Origin: JACCTU01 sp963809175
Lineage (GTDB): Bacteria; Actinomycetota; Thermoleophilia; Gaiellales; Gaiellaceae
Length of the DNA stretch: 64,000 nucleotides
Direction: 5' to 3'
Assembly (NCBI GenBank): GCA_963809175.1
Contig: CAWEIK010000001.1
Span: 1,488,001-1,552,000 of the forward strand
The position numbers and the translations under genes are program-made. Of this stretch, positions 8,685 to 18,607 are shown piece by piece; positions within the stretch are counted from its first letter, which is position 1, and every line of letters starts with the position of its first letter. Below the pieces are notes generated by a model that was not told the origin of the DNA, made no database searches, and was given only the letters and a program-made list of their open reading frames with translations.

Positions 8685-9278
8685 GTGCGCTTCCTCAAGC
8701 GCGGGGACTCGTCCTCGTCGCTCGACCTGCTCGTCGTCGGTCTCGGGAACCCGGGCCGCGAGCACGCGCAGAATCGCCACAACGTCGGCTGGATGGTGAT
8801 CGACGAGCTCGCACGTCGCCACGGCGGGAGCTTCAAGGGAAAGTTCTCCGGCCAGCTCGCGGAGGTTCGCGACGGCGACCTTCGACTCGGGCTGCTGAAG
8901 CCCGAGCTCTACATGAACCTGTCGGGCCGGTCGGTCGCGCCCGCCGTCCGGTTCTTCAAGGTTCCGCCCGAGCAGCTGCTCGTCGTCCACGACGAGGGCG
9001 ATTTCGACCTCGGACGCCTGCAGGCGCGGGCGGGCGGCGGGCTTGCCGGCCACAACGGGCTCCGGTCGATCGCCCAGGAGCTTGGGACGCAGGACTTCCT
9101 TCGTCTGCGGATCGGGGTGGGTCGGCCCGAGCGCGGCGACCCTCGTCCGCTGGCCGACTACGTGCTCTCGAACTTCGACCCGCACGACGACGCGGAGGCG
9201 ATCGTCGCCCGTGCGGCCGACGCCGTCGAGACGATCGCCCGCGAGGGCCTCGAGCCCGCGCAGCGCGACGTGAACTAG
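8685..9278 (+). CDS. pth: Peptidyl-tRNA hydrolase
   Basis: Recycles peptidyl-tRNA dropped during translation. Shows VVGLGNPGREHAQNRHNVG with the catalytic His, LKPELYMNLSGRSV, VVHDEGDFDLG with the catalytic Asp, and GGGLAGHNGLRSI. 197 aa, normal size. GTG 8685 abuts the rplY stop directly. The rplY-pth-mfd order is the common bacterial one. A short N-terminal extension (MRFLKRGDSSSS) precedes the conserved core, so an internal start cannot be excluded. Confidence 0.95.
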   Translation: MRFLKRGDSSSSLDLLVVGLGNPGREHAQNRHNVGWMVIDELARRHGGSFKGKFSGQLAEVRDGDLRLGLLKPELYMNLSGRSVAPAVRFFKVPPEQLLVVHDEGDFDLGRLQARAGGGLAGHNGLRSIAQELGTQDFLRLRIGVGRPERGDPRPLADYVLSNFDPHDDAEAIVARAADAVETIAREGLEPAQRDVN

Positions 9279-9331
9279 CGGTCTCGCGGATACCATGGAC
9301 ACCCGGCGGGACGCGAATCCCGTCGTTCGTC

Positions 9332-12300
9332 ATGGACCGTCCGACACTCGAGCTGCCCGTGCTGCACCCGCTCCTCCGCGAGGTCGAGGGGAGCGAGCGC
9401 CTGCGCGAGTTCGCCCAGGCGCTGCCGGTGCGCGCGCGGGTCTCCGACTCGGCCCTCCCGCTCGTCGTCGCCGCGCTCTACGAGGAGCTGGGGCGCGGGC
9501 TCGTCGCACTGGCGCCCGAGGACGCCGACGCGCGCGACTTCGCCGAGGCGGCGGGCTGGTATCTCGGCTCCGAGCGCGTCGCGTTCCTGCCGAGCCGCGG
9601 CGTTCGCTGGGAGTCGGGGCTCACCCCGCCGCCGCACCTCGTCGGCGAGCGGGCACGCGCACTCGACGTGCTCGCCGAGGGCGGGCTCGTCTGGGCCTCC
9701 GCCGCGGCGCTCGCCGAGCAGATCCCACCGCGCGATCAGCGGCCCGAGCCGATCCGCATCGCGGTGGGCGCCGAGCCGGGTGTCGAGGGACTGGCGGAGA
9801 CGCTCGCGCTCGCGGGCTACGAGCGCGTCGAGCGCGTCGACGACCGCGGGCAGTTCGCCGTGCGCGGCGGCCTGATCGACATCTTCCCGACGACCGGCCG
9901 AGAGCCGATCCGCGTCGAGCTCTTCGGCGACGAGATCGAGCAGGTGCGCGCGTTCTCGCCGTTCACGCAGCGCGCGCTCCACCCGGTCGACGACGCGGTC
10001 GTCTATCCCGCGGCCGAGCGCAGGCTCGACGCGCTCGACGCCGACAGTCTCCTGCTCGAGGACGAAGGCGAAGTCCCCGGCGTGCCCGAGGATCTCGTTC
10101 CCGTCCTCGACCGCGCGCCCGACCTCGTTTGGGAGCTCGCCGAGGTGAAGCGCGTCTGGCTCGAGGAGTTCGGGCGCGACGACTTCGACCTGAAGGGCGC
10201 GAGCGAGCTCGACCCGCTGCCGTCGGGCCAGCAGTTCTCGTTCGAGGCGCAGAAGCCGGCGATCGCCGCGCGCGGTCTCGCCGAGGCCGAGAAGGAGCTC
10301 TCCGGGCTCGTCAAGGCCGGAAACCGCGTCGTCGTTGCGTTCCCGCACAAGGGCGAGGCACTCCGGACTCAGAACATGCTGCGCCGGATCGAGGCGCGCG
10401 TGCTCGAGGACGGAGAGGGGCTGCCGACCGAGCCCGGGCTCGTGTTCGCGATCGCCCCGGCGCGCCGCGGCTTCGTCTGGCGCGACCTCGGGCTCGTCCT
10501 GCTCCCCGACTCGCAGGTCTTCCGACGCCGTGCGCCGCGCGCAGGGCGGATGGGCGGGCGAGCGCTGCAGTCGTTCGCCGATCTGCGCACCGGCGACTTC
10601 GTCGTCCACGAGGACCACGGCGTCGGGAAGCTGCTCGGCTTCGAGACGAAGACGATCGCGGGCGTCACGCGCGACTATCTCTTCCTCGCGTTCCGCGGCG
10701 ACGACCGGCTGTACGTGCCGCACGAGCAGATCGGCAAGGTCTCTCGCTACATCGGTGCGGACGCGAAAGCGCCCGCGCTTTCCAAGCTCGGCGGCAAGGC
10801 GTGGGACCGGCTCAAGGCGCGTGCGCGGGAAGGCGTGCACGAGCTCGCCGGCGACCTGATCCGCCTCTACGCGGAGCGGCAGCAGGCGCCAGGCTCTGCG
10901 TACTCGCTCGACCACGAGTGGTTCGAGCGGCTCGAGACCGAGTTTCCCTACCGCGAGACGGAGGATCAGCAGCGCGCGATCGAGGCCGTCAAGGAAGACC
11001 TGGAAGCGCCGCACCCGATGGACCGGCTCGTCTGCGGCGACGTCGGCTTCGGGAAGACCGAGGTCGCCATCCGCGCAGCGTTCGCGGTCGCGGTCAACGG
11101 CAAGCAGACGCTGATGCTCGCGCCGACGACGATCCTCGCCGAGCAGCACTGGAACACGTTCCGCGACCGGTACCGCGACTTCCCCGTCGAGGTGGAGATG
11201 GTTTCGCGCTTTCGATCGAGCGCGGAGACGAAGCGCATACTCGGCGATTTTTCCGCAGGAAAAATCGACGTACTGATCGGGACGCACCGCGTGCTGTCGC
11301 GCGACGTGATCCCGAAGGACCTCGGGCTCGTGATCCTCGACGAGGAGCAGCGCTTCGGGGTCGCGCAGAAGGAGCTGCTTCGCCAGCTACGGCTCGAGGT
11401 CGACGTGCTCGCGCTCTCGGCGACGCCGATCCCGCGCACCCTGCACATGTCGCTCGCGGGACTTCGCGACATCTCGATCATCGAGACACCGCCCGAGGGC
11501 CGCCGCCCGATCCGCACGCACGTCGGCGAGTACGAGGAGGAGCTGATCACGACGGCGCTCGAGCGCGAGGTCGCGCGCGACGGGCAGGCGTTCTACCTCC
11601 ACAACCGCGTCGAGACGATCGAGGACGCGGCAGCGAAGCTGCAGCAGCTGAGCCCGAAGCTTCGCTTCCTCGTCGCGCACGGGCAGATGCGTGAGCGCGA
11701 GCTCGAGGAGAAGATGCACGCGTTTCTGCGGGGCGACGCGGACGTGCTCGTGTCGACGACGATCATCGAGTCCGGCCTCGACATCCCGCAGGCGAACACG
11801 CTGATCGTCGAGCGCGCCGACACGCTCGGGCTCGCGCAGCTGTACCAGATCCGCGGTCGCGTCGGCCGCTCCGACCAGACCGCGTACGCGTACCTGCTCT
11901 ATCCCGACGCGCACGAGCTCACGCCCGAGGCGCGCGCCCGGCTCGCGACGCTCGCCGACCACACCGAGCTCGGCGCCGGCTTCGCGATCGCGATGCGCGA
12001 CCTCGAGATCCGTGGGGCGGGCGACCTGCTGGGCGCCGAGCAGTCGGGGCACGTCGCGGCCGTCGGGTTCGAGCTGTACGTCGAGCTGTTGCACGAGGCG
12101 GTTGCCGAGCTCTCCGGGCAGCGGCGCACCGCCGGGCGCCCCGTGCGCGTCGACGCCCGCGTCGACGCCTACGTCCCGGCCGCGTACATCGGCTCCGAAG
12201 CGCTCAAGATCGACCTGCACCGGCGGCTGGCGCTGACCGAGACCGACGACGAGCTCCGCGAGCTGCACGCGGCGACCGAAGACCGCTTCGGCCCGGTGCC

Positions 12301-12562
12301 CGAGCCGGTCGAGAACCTCTTCGCGATCCAGGACGCGAAGCTGAAGCTCGCGCGCCTGGGGGCCGACTACCTCGTCTACCGGGGCGGGCGGGCGGTCGTC
12401 GGGCCGATGGTGCTCGGCTCAACCGAGCTGCGGGAGCTTCGCAACCGGGTCGCCGCCGCGGTCTACAGCACGGGTAACCGAGAAATAACGTTCAGAACAG
12501 ATGAATTCTCCGGGGCAACCCGCCTGGTCGATGCTATCTTGGACGCGCGCCAGGCTGCCTAG
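9332..12562 (+). CDS. mfd: Transcription-repair coupling factor
   Basis: 1076-aa DNA translocase that removes stalled RNA polymerase and recruits the UvrA/B repair system. N-terminal UvrB-like domains contain VRGGLIDIFPTTGREPIRVELFGDEIE. The RNA polymerase-interacting domain starts near residue 420 (DFVVHEDHGVGKLLGFETK). Helicase motifs include GDVGFGKTEVA (Walker A, about residue 569), DEEQRFGV (about 669) and SATPIPRTLHMS. The C-terminal TRCF domain follows. A TACCAT -10-like element lies at 9291. A 10-bp perfect AT-rich inverted repeat interrupts the otherwise GC-rich coding sequence at 11245-11267. Confidence 0.97.
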   Translation: MDRPTLELPVLHPLLREVEGSERLREFAQALPVRARVSDSALPLVVAALYEELGRGLVALAPEDADARDFAEAAGWYLGSERVAFLPSRGVRWESGLTPPPHLVGERARALDVLAEGGLVWASAAALAEQIPPRDQRPEPIRIAVGAEPGVEGLAETLALAGYERVERVDDRGQFAVRGGLIDIFPTTGREPIRVELFGDEIEQVRAFSPFTQRALHPVDDAVVYPAAERRLDALDADSLLLEDEGEVPGVPEDLVPVLDRAPDLVWELAEVKRVWLEEFGRDDFDLKGASELDPLPSGQQFSFEAQKPAIAARGLAEAEKELSGLVKAGNRVVVAFPHKGEALRTQNMLRRIEARVLEDGEGLPTEPGLVFAIAPARRGFVWRDLGLVLLPDSQVFRRRAPRAGRMGGRALQSFADLRTGDFVVHEDHGVGKLLGFETKTIAGVTRDYLFLAFRGDDRLYVPHEQIGKVSRYIGADAKAPALSKLGGKAWDRLKARAREGVHELAGDLIRLYAERQQAPGSAYSLDHEWFERLETEFPYRETEDQQRAIEAVKEDLEAPHPMDRLVCGDVGFGKTEVAIRAAFAVAVNGKQTLMLAPTTILAEQHWNTFRDRYRDFPVEVEMVSRFRSSAETKRILGDFSAGKIDVLIGTHRVLSRDVIPKDLGLVILDEEQRFGVAQKELLRQLRLEVDVLALSATPIPRTLHMSLAGLRDISIIETPPEGRRPIRTHVGEYEEELITTALEREVARDGQAFYLHNRVETIEDAAAKLQQLSPKLRFLVAHGQMRERELEEKMHAFLRGDADVLVSTTIIESGLDIPQANTLIVERADTLGLAQLYQIRGRVGRSDQTAYAYLLYPDAHELTPEARARLATLADHTELGAGFAIAMRDLEIRGAGDLLGAEQSGHVAAVGFELYVELLHEAVAELSGQRRTAGRPVRVDARVDAYVPAAYIGSEALKIDLHRRLALTETDDELRELHAATEDRFGPVPEPVENLFAIQDAKLKLARLGADYLVYRGGRAVVGPMVLGSTELRELRNRVAAAVYSTGNREITFRTDEFSGATRLVDAILDARQAA
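11245..11267. repeat. Perfect AT-rich inverted repeat inside mfd
   Basis: CGATTTTTCC and GGAAAAATCG are exact complements around a GCA loop. The stretch encodes DFSAGKI using TTT, GCA, GGA and AAA, codons otherwise avoided in this GC-rich gene. Confidence 0.6.
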
Positions 12563-12575
12563 GCGCATTTCTTCT

Positions 12576-13580
12576 GTGCGAAAGCTCGCCCTCATCTTCA
12601 TCGCGCTCGCGTCGCTCACGCTCGGCCTGGCCGGGTGCGGCGGCGACGACCAGAACGTCCCGGACGGGGCGGTCGCGGTCGTGGACGGCCAGGAGATCAC
12701 GAAGGCGGAGTTCGACGCGCTGCTCGGCCGTGCGAAGACCTCCTACGAGCAGAACAAGCGGGCCTTCCCGAAGGTCGGCACTCCCGAGTACAAGACGATC
12801 CAGAGTCAGGCCGTCCAGTACCTCGTCCAGCAGGAGAAGTACCGCCAGAAGGCCGAGGACCTCGACGTCGAGGTGACGGACAAGGAGATCGACGACCGGC
12901 TGAAGCAGGTCAAGCAGCAGTACTTCCAGGGCAAGGAAGCCGAGTTCCAGAAGAACCTGAAGTCACAGGGCCTGACGGTCGAGCAGGTGCGGGCCGAGAT
13001 CGAGAGCCAGCTCCTCTCGGAGAAGATCTACGCGAAGGTGACCGCGGACGTGAAGGTCACCGACGAACAGGTCACGGAGTACTACAACAAGCACAAGGCC
13101 GACTACAAGGTTGCGGCCTCGCGCGACGTGCGCCACATCCTCGTCGCGAAGAAGGCGCTCGCCGACGATCTCCACAGCCAGCTCGAGAACGGCGGAAACT
13201 TCGCCGCGCTCGCGAAGAAGCATTCGACCGACCCGGGCTCGAAGCAGAACGGCGGCAAGCTGACCGTCCGCAAGGGCGAGACCGTTCCCGAGTTCGACAA
13301 GGTCGCGTTCGAGCTCAAGAAGAACGAGCTCTCCGCGCCGGTCAAGACGCAGTACGGCTACCACATCATCGAGGCGCTCAGCGACATCAAGCCTCCGTCG
13401 CAGACGCCGCTCAAGGACGTCAAGGAGCAGATCCGGCAGCAGCTGCTGCAGGAGAACCGCCAGAAGGCGATCACGGACTGGTCGAAGGAGACGAACGACG
13501 AGTTCGAGGAAAAGATCGCCTATCAGGTCGGCTACGCGCCGCCCGCCACTACCGGTAACACCACCACCGCGACGCAGTGA
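12576..13580 (+). CDS. SurA/PrsA-type parvulin peptidyl-prolyl isomerase lipoprotein
   Basis: Exported folding catalyst, 334 aa. The N-terminus is a lipoprotein signal ending in LGLAGC, so the mature protein would be anchored outside the membrane by Cys22 or so. A SurA_N-like helical region (VDGQEITKAEFDALL onward) precedes a parvulin domain at about residues 180-275. Family motifs there are VRHILVAKK, LAKKHSTDPGSKQNGG and QYGYHIIEAL. GTG 12576 is chosen because it gives a proper signal peptide. Upstream in-frame ATGs lie in the mfd tail. mazG overlaps its stop. Confidence 0.92.
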   Translation: MRKLALIFIALASLTLGLAGCGGDDQNVPDGAVAVVDGQEITKAEFDALLGRAKTSYEQNKRAFPKVGTPEYKTIQSQAVQYLVQQEKYRQKAEDLDVEVTDKEIDDRLKQVKQQYFQGKEAEFQKNLKSQGLTVEQVRAEIESQLLSEKIYAKVTADVKVTDEQVTEYYNKHKADYKVAASRDVRHILVAKKALADDLHSQLENGGNFAALAKKHSTDPGSKQNGGKLTVRKGETVPEFDKVAFELKKNELSAPVKTQYGYHIIEALSDIKPPSQTPLKDVKEQIRQQLLQENRQKAITDWSKETNDEFEEKIAYQVGYAPPATTGNTTTATQ

Positions 13581-14358
13581 GCCTGGGCGAGGCGCTGCTC
13601 GACCTGCAGCGTCTGACAGAGCGCCTTCGGCGTGACTGTCCCTGGGACCGCGAGCAGACAGCGGCGACGATCGTGCCGCACACGATCGAGGAGGCCTACG
13701 AGGTCGCGGACGCCGCGCTCGCTGGGACAGACGAGAAGCTTCTCGACGAGCTCGGCGACCTGCTCTTCCAGGTCTACTTCCTCGCGCTGCTCCTGCAGGA
13801 GCGAGGGGAGGGCGACCTCGAGGCGGTCGCGCGCGCCGTGCACGCGAAGCTCGTGCAGCGCCACCCGCATGTGTTCGGCGAGGTCGAGGCGGAAACTGCT
13901 GGACGCGTGCGCGAGAACTGGGAGCGGATCAAGCGCGAGCAGGAAGGTCGCGAAGGCGTGTTCCACCACGTGCCGGAGAACCTGCCGGCGCTGCTGCTCG
14001 CGCGAAAGGTGCAGCGACGCGCGGCCGCGGTCGGCTTCGAGTACCCGGACGCCGCCGGCGCGCTCGCGGACCTGGATGACGAGCTCCGCGAGCTCCACGC
14101 CGAGCTCCGTGAGGAGCCCGCGCCGGAGACGCCGCCCGATCCACGCCAGGCGGCCGAGCTCGGCGACGTGCTCTTCGCGGCGGTCAACGTCGCGCGGCGG
14201 TTGAACGTCGACCCGGAGCTCGAGCTGCGCCGCGCGACCAGGCGCTTCGTCGAGCGCGTCGAGGAGGCTGAACGCCTCGCCGCGGCGGACGGCACGGCGT
14301 GGACCGAGCTCGCGCTCGACGAGCAGGACCGCTACTTCGACCGCGCGAAGGAGGCCGA

Positions 14359-14362
<4 letters not shown>
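13577..14362 (+). CDS. mazG: MazG-type nucleoside triphosphate pyrophosphohydrolase
   Basis: Hydrolyses (d)NTPs to monophosphates, as a house-cleaning or alarmone-modulating enzyme. 261 aa with two MazG-like segments. The first has CPWDREQTAATIVPHTIEEAYE and DELGDLLFQVYF (the ExxE12-28ExxD metal motif). The second has QAAELGDVLFAAVNVARRL. GTG 13577 overlaps the upstream stop and its own stop overlaps eno, a mazG-eno arrangement frequent in actinobacteria. Confidence 0.94.
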
Positions 14363-15639
<1,277 letters not shown>

Positions 15640-15648
15640 CGCCCTCGC

Positions 15649-15654
15649 TACGCT
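15649..15654 (+). promoter_or_regulatory. -10 element of pyk, probable leaderless start
   Basis: TACGCT in the context CTCGCTACGCT, exactly 6 nt before the pyk ATG. There is no Shine-Dalgarno sequence in the intervening AGGCCC. Confidence 0.5.
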
Positions 15655-15660
15655 AGGCCC

Positions 15661-17076
15661 ATGTCCGCTGTCGAGCCGCGGCGTACGAAAATCGTCGCGA
15701 CGATCGGCCCCGCTTCGGCGAACAGGGAGACGATCGAGGCGTTGATCCGCGCGGGCATGGACAGCGCCCGCCTCAACTTCTCCCACGGCACGCACGCGCA
15801 GCACGCGGAGACGGTCCGGCTCCTGCGCGAAGCGCAGGAAGAAGTGCGCCGACCGCTCGCGCTGATCGCCGACCTCCAGGGCCCGAAGCTCCGGATCGGC
15901 GACCTGGACGCGCCGGTTGCGCTCGAGCGAGGCCAGGAGATCGTGATCGTCGGCGGCATGGATGCGACCGACGGCCACCTCCCGGTGAGCCCCGCGGTGA
16001 TCGGCGACGTGCTGCGGCCCGGGCACGAGGTGCTGATCGACGACGGCCACGTTCGCCTGCTCGTCCGAGAGGTGAAGAAAGGGAGAGCGAGCTGCACGGT
16101 GATGGTGGGCGGCCCGGTGAGCTCCCACAAGGGCGTGAACCTGCCGGGCGTGCCGATCCCGATCCCTGCCCTGACGCGGAAAGACACCGAAGATCTCGAG
16201 CTCGCGCTCAAGCTCGGCGTCGACTTCGTCGCGCTCTCGTTCGTGCGGTCCGCCGCCGACGTTCGCGACCTGCGCGCGCTCATCTCGCAGGCGGACTCGC
16301 ACGCGCACGTGATCGCGAAGATCGAGAAGTCCGAGGCGATCGACGCGCTCGACGAGATCCTCGAGGAGTCGGACGCGGTGATGGTGGCCCGCGGCGACCT
16401 CGGCGTGGAGATCGGCCCTGCCTCCGTGCCGCTGCTGCAGAAGCGGATCATCCAGCGCGCGCTCGATCGAGGAAAGCCGGTGATCACGGCGACCCAGATG
16501 CTCGAGTCGATGATCCATCAGCCGGAGCCGACGCGCGCCGAGGCGAGCGACGTCGCGAACGCCGTGCTCGACGGGACGTCCGCGGTGATGCTCTCCGGCG
16601 AGACGGCGGTGGGCGAATACCCCGTGGAAGCGGTCTCGTACATGGACCGCATCGCCCGCGCCGTCGAGCCGAGCCTCGGCTATCGCCACCAGCTCCCCGA
16701 GGCAGGCGAGCAGCCGACGATCGGCGAGGCGATGTCGAATGCGGCGTGCGACCTCGCCGAGGCGCTCGGCGCGCGGGCGATCGTCGTGCCGACGTTCACG
16801 GGCCGAACGGCGTCAGTCGTCGCGCGACTGCGTCCGCGCCGTCCGATCCTCGGCCTCAGCCACCACCAGTACGCGCTCCAGCACATGGCGCTCGAGTGGG
16901 GCGTCACGCCGTGGGGGATCGAGGAGGCGCAGAACGTCGATGATCTCTGGCAGGTGTCGCTCGACGCCGTGCGCGCGAGCGGGCTCGTCGCCGAGGGTGA
17001 CCGGGTCGTGATCACGGCGGGTACTGCGGTGAACATCCCGGGCTCGACGAACGTGATCAAGGTCGAGGTCGCCTGA
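15661..17076 (+). CDS. pyk: Pyruvate kinase
   Basis: Last glycolytic step, ADP + PEP to ATP + pyruvate. 471 aa. Motifs: TKIVATIGPAS, ARLNFSHGTH, ADLQGPKLRIG, the catalytic Lys in IAKIEKSEAID, MVARGDLGVEIG, ITATQMLESMI, PTRAEASDVANAVLDG and SGETAVGEYP, then a C-terminal allosteric-type domain ending GSTNVIKVEVA. It directly follows eno but has its own probable leaderless promoter. A 165-nt structured region begins at its stop codon. Confidence 0.97.
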   Translation: MSAVEPRRTKIVATIGPASANRETIEALIRAGMDSARLNFSHGTHAQHAETVRLLREAQEEVRRPLALIADLQGPKLRIGDLDAPVALERGQEIVIVGGMDATDGHLPVSPAVIGDVLRPGHEVLIDDGHVRLLVREVKKGRASCTVMVGGPVSSHKGVNLPGVPIPIPALTRKDTEDLELALKLGVDFVALSFVRSAADVRDLRALISQADSHAHVIAKIEKSEAIDALDEILEESDAVMVARGDLGVEIGPASVPLLQKRIIQRALDRGKPVITATQMLESMIHQPEPTRAEASDVANAVLDGTSAVMLSGETAVGEYPVEAVSYMDRIARAVEPSLGYRHQLPEAGEQPTIGEAMSNAACDLAEALGARAIVVPTFTGRTASVVARLRPRRPILGLSHHQYALQHMALEWGVTPWGIEEAQNVDDLWQVSLDAVRASGLVAEGDRVVITAGTAVNIPGSTNVIKVEVA

Positions 17077-17240
17077 CGAGGGTTTGACGACACGGGCGCT
17101 GTGCCGCCGCGCCGCGCTGGGCGGCGCGATGCGGCGTCCTCAGTCGCGCCCGTATCCAGCGGATACGAACGCTCCCTGCGTCCTTGCCTCGCACCACCCA
17201 TCGCGCCCCGACGACGAGGCCCGTCCCGCCAAACCCTCGT
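17076..17240. other. Highly structured intergenic region, possible ncRNA or leader
   Basis: This gene-free gap begins and ends with an 11-bp perfect inverted repeat (ACGAGGGTTTG at 17076-17086, CAAACCCTCGT at 17230-17240). Nested inside are ACGGGC/GCCCGT, a hairpin with an 8-bp perfect stem CGCGCCGC/GCGGCGCG around GCTGG (extendable by TGCCGC/GCGGCG), and a GTATCC-AGC-GGATAC hairpin. The layering suggests a folded RNA closed by a long-range helix. No known riboswitch consensus is recognised. It could be an RNA element ahead of divIC or the pyk 3' end. Confidence 0.4.
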
Positions 17241-17276
17241 AGGACTCCACCGGCCTCGCGCGAAGTGGGCGCGACG

Positions 17277-17624
17277 ATGGCGAAGAGCACCCGAAAGCGA
17301 CCGGCCCGCGCGAGCCTCGTGCTGCGCTGGCTCGCGGTCGGCGCGCTCGTGCTGGTCGGCCTCCTGTACTACCGGCCGTTTCGCACCTACCTCGACCGGC
17401 AGGAGACGGCGGCGGCCCGGCAGGCTCAGGTCGCCGTGCTCGCGCAGCGACGCGCAGCGCTCGAGCGTCGCCTGCGCTACGTCAAGAGCGAGGCGGCCGT
17501 CGCTCGCGAGGCTCGACGGATCGGCTACGTCAAGCCGGGCGAGCAGCTCTTCATCGTCAAGGGCATCCCCGCCTGGCGAGCGGCGAAGCGCACCGGGGCT
17601 ACGATCGCCCACGGTGGACGATAG
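17277..17624 (+). CDS. FtsB/DivIC-type septum protein
   Basis: Single-pass divisome protein, 115 aa: a basic cytoplasmic N-terminus, one TM helix (LAVGALVLVGLLYY) and an extracytoplasmic coiled coil rich in Q, A and R (residues about 40-80). It then ends with ARRIGYVKPGEQLFIVKG, the typical DivIC/FtsB C-terminal motif. ATG 17277 gives the expected short N-terminus. DUF501 follows with an overlap, the same neighbourhood seen in other actinobacteria. Confidence 0.88.
   Translation: MAKSTRKRPARASLVLRWLAVGALVLVGLLYYRPFRTYLDRQETAAARQAQVAVLAQRRAALERRLRYVKSEAAVAREARRIGYVKPGEQLFIVKGIPAWRAAKRTGATIAHGGR
17600..17605 (+). promoter_or_regulatory. -10 element before the DUF501 gene
   Basis: TACGAT in the context GGGGCTACGAT, 8 nt before GTG 17614 and inside the divIC 3' end. 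It would allow separate leaderless transcription of the DUF501 gene. Confidence 0.35.
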
Positions 17625-18078
17625 GCAGGTCGTCGAGCGTCAACTCGGTCGGGCGCCGCGAGCATTTCGCAGCGTCGCCGTGCGCTGCCCGTGGGGCCGC
17701 CCGGCGGTGACCGAGCAGGCGCCGTTCGACGACAGCGGCGAGCCGTTCCCGACGACGTACTACGTCACGTGCCCCGCACTCGTTGCCTCGATCTCGCGGC
17801 TCGAGGCCGCCGGCGGCGTCGAGCGGTGGACCCGCGCGGCGCAGGACGACCCGGAGCTCGCCGCGAGCCTGGAGGCTGCGCACGCCGAGCAGCGACGACT
17901 TCGCCCCGAGCTGCCCGGCGGGGTCGGCGGCGCGACGCGGACCGGGAGTCTCAAGTGCCTGCACGCCCACGCTGCGTTCGCGCTTGCGCGTCCGGGGTAT
18001 GAGCTCGGGCGCCGGATCGTCTCGGAGGTCGAGCCGCTCTGGCCCGCCGACCGTTGCTGCATGGACGAAGCCCACTAA
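17614..18078 (+). CDS. DUF501 family protein
   Basis: 154 aa. Family hallmarks seen are LGRAPRAFRSVAVRCPWG near the N-terminus, FPTTYYVTCPALV, a middle LxxExAG region, and TRTGSLKCLHAHAAFALA. The C-terminus is WPADRCCMDEAH with paired cysteines. Function is unestablished. The genomic link to DivIC and, in many actinobacteria, to an exopolyphosphatase gene is conserved. GTG 17614 overlaps the divIC stop. Its TAA stop starts the -10 hexamer of the next gene. Confidence 0.85.
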   Translation: MDDRQVVERQLGRAPRAFRSVAVRCPWGRPAVTEQAPFDDSGEPFPTTYYVTCPALVASISRLEAAGGVERWTRAAQDDPELAASLEAAHAEQRRLRPELPGGVGGATRTGSLKCLHAHAAFALARPGYELGRRIVSEVEPLWPADRCCMDEAH

Positions 18079-18081
18079 CCT
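18076..18081 (+). promoter_or_regulatory. -10 element using the DUF501 stop codon
   Basis: TAACCT, whose TAA is the DUF501 stop, lies 7 nt before ATG 18089. Confidence 0.4.
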
Positions 18082-18088
18082 CACGCGC

Positions 18089-18397
18089 ATGGACGCCGTT
18101 GCGATCGGGCTGGCGCGGAGCGAGTGGGCTGAGGGCAGCCGGCGCTTCGACGAGGCGGTGAAGGCCGACCGTCGGCTGCTCGACGCTTCCGACGCGGTGA
18201 TCGACGAGCTCCGTCGGCGCGTCGGGCAGACCTTCACGCTCGAGGAGCTCGCGGCGGCTTACGCGACGGCCGAGCGCTGGGCCTATGCGGCGGTCGAGGA
18301 CCATGCAGCCTTTCCGGGCTGGCCGCGCCGGCTGACCGACGTCCTGGACGCGGCCTTCCACCTCTACGCCCGCGGCGCGACCGACTACTCCCCGTGA
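18089..18397 (+). CDS. Hypothetical helical protein, 102 aa
   Basis: Not assigned to a named family. The composition is helix-rich and charged (EWAEGSRRFDEAVKADRR, VIDELRRRVGQTFTLEELA). It has tryptophan- and tyrosine-rich segments (AERWAYAAVEDHAAFPGW) and ends HLYARGATDYSP. It has no membrane segment or cysteine and is probably cytoplasmic. The stop overlaps the next start (GTGA), so the 57-aa membrane protein downstream is likely co-translated. Position after divIC-DUF501 suggests, but does not show, an envelope or division context. Confidence 0.7.
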   Translation: MDAVAIGLARSEWAEGSRRFDEAVKADRRLLDASDAVIDELRRRVGQTFTLEELAAAYATAERWAYAAVEDHAAFPGWPRRLTDVLDAAFHLYARGATDYSP

Positions 18398-18567
18398 CCC
18401 GCGCACGGCGTCGTACGGGCCGCCGGGCCCTCGTCACGCGCTGGCTCGTGGTGGCCGCGGCGTTCGTGTTGGGCCTGGCCCTCGGAGCCGCGCTGGACGA
18501 CGGCCCCGAGCCGGGGACGACGACGTTCGACCGGACGTTGACCGTGGTCACCCTGACGAGCCGCTAG
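18394..18567 (+). CDS. Small single-pass membrane protein, 57 aa
   Basis: Starts at a GTG overlapping the previous stop (GTGA). A strongly basic N-terminus (TRARRRTGRRALVTR) is followed by one hydrophobic helix (WLVVAAAFVLGLALGAAL) and a short acidic then polar tail ending TVVTLTSR. This orients the tail outside. No family recognised. The coupling and clean topology make it a probable real gene despite its size. Confidence 0.55.
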   Translation: MTRARRRTGRRALVTRWLVVAAAFVLGLALGAALDDGPEPGTTTFDRTLTVVTLTSR

Positions 18568-18591
18568 AAGTTAAGAAGCGAGAGCTTTGGG

Positions 18592-18597
18592 TAGATT
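18592..18597 (+). promoter_or_regulatory. -10 element before the MerR-receiver gene
   Basis: TAGATT, 10 nt before ATG 18608, in an AT-richer stretch. A TTAAGA at about 18571 could serve as a weak -35. Confidence 0.4.
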
Positions 18598-18607
18598 CTC
18601 GCCCGCG

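Noticed and set aside
9295..11694. Plus-strand frame starting at the ATG within TACCATGG before mfd
   Set aside because: It is out of frame with mfd, and its protein is almost wholly Arg, Ala, Gly and Pro. The ATG belongs to a -10-like element.
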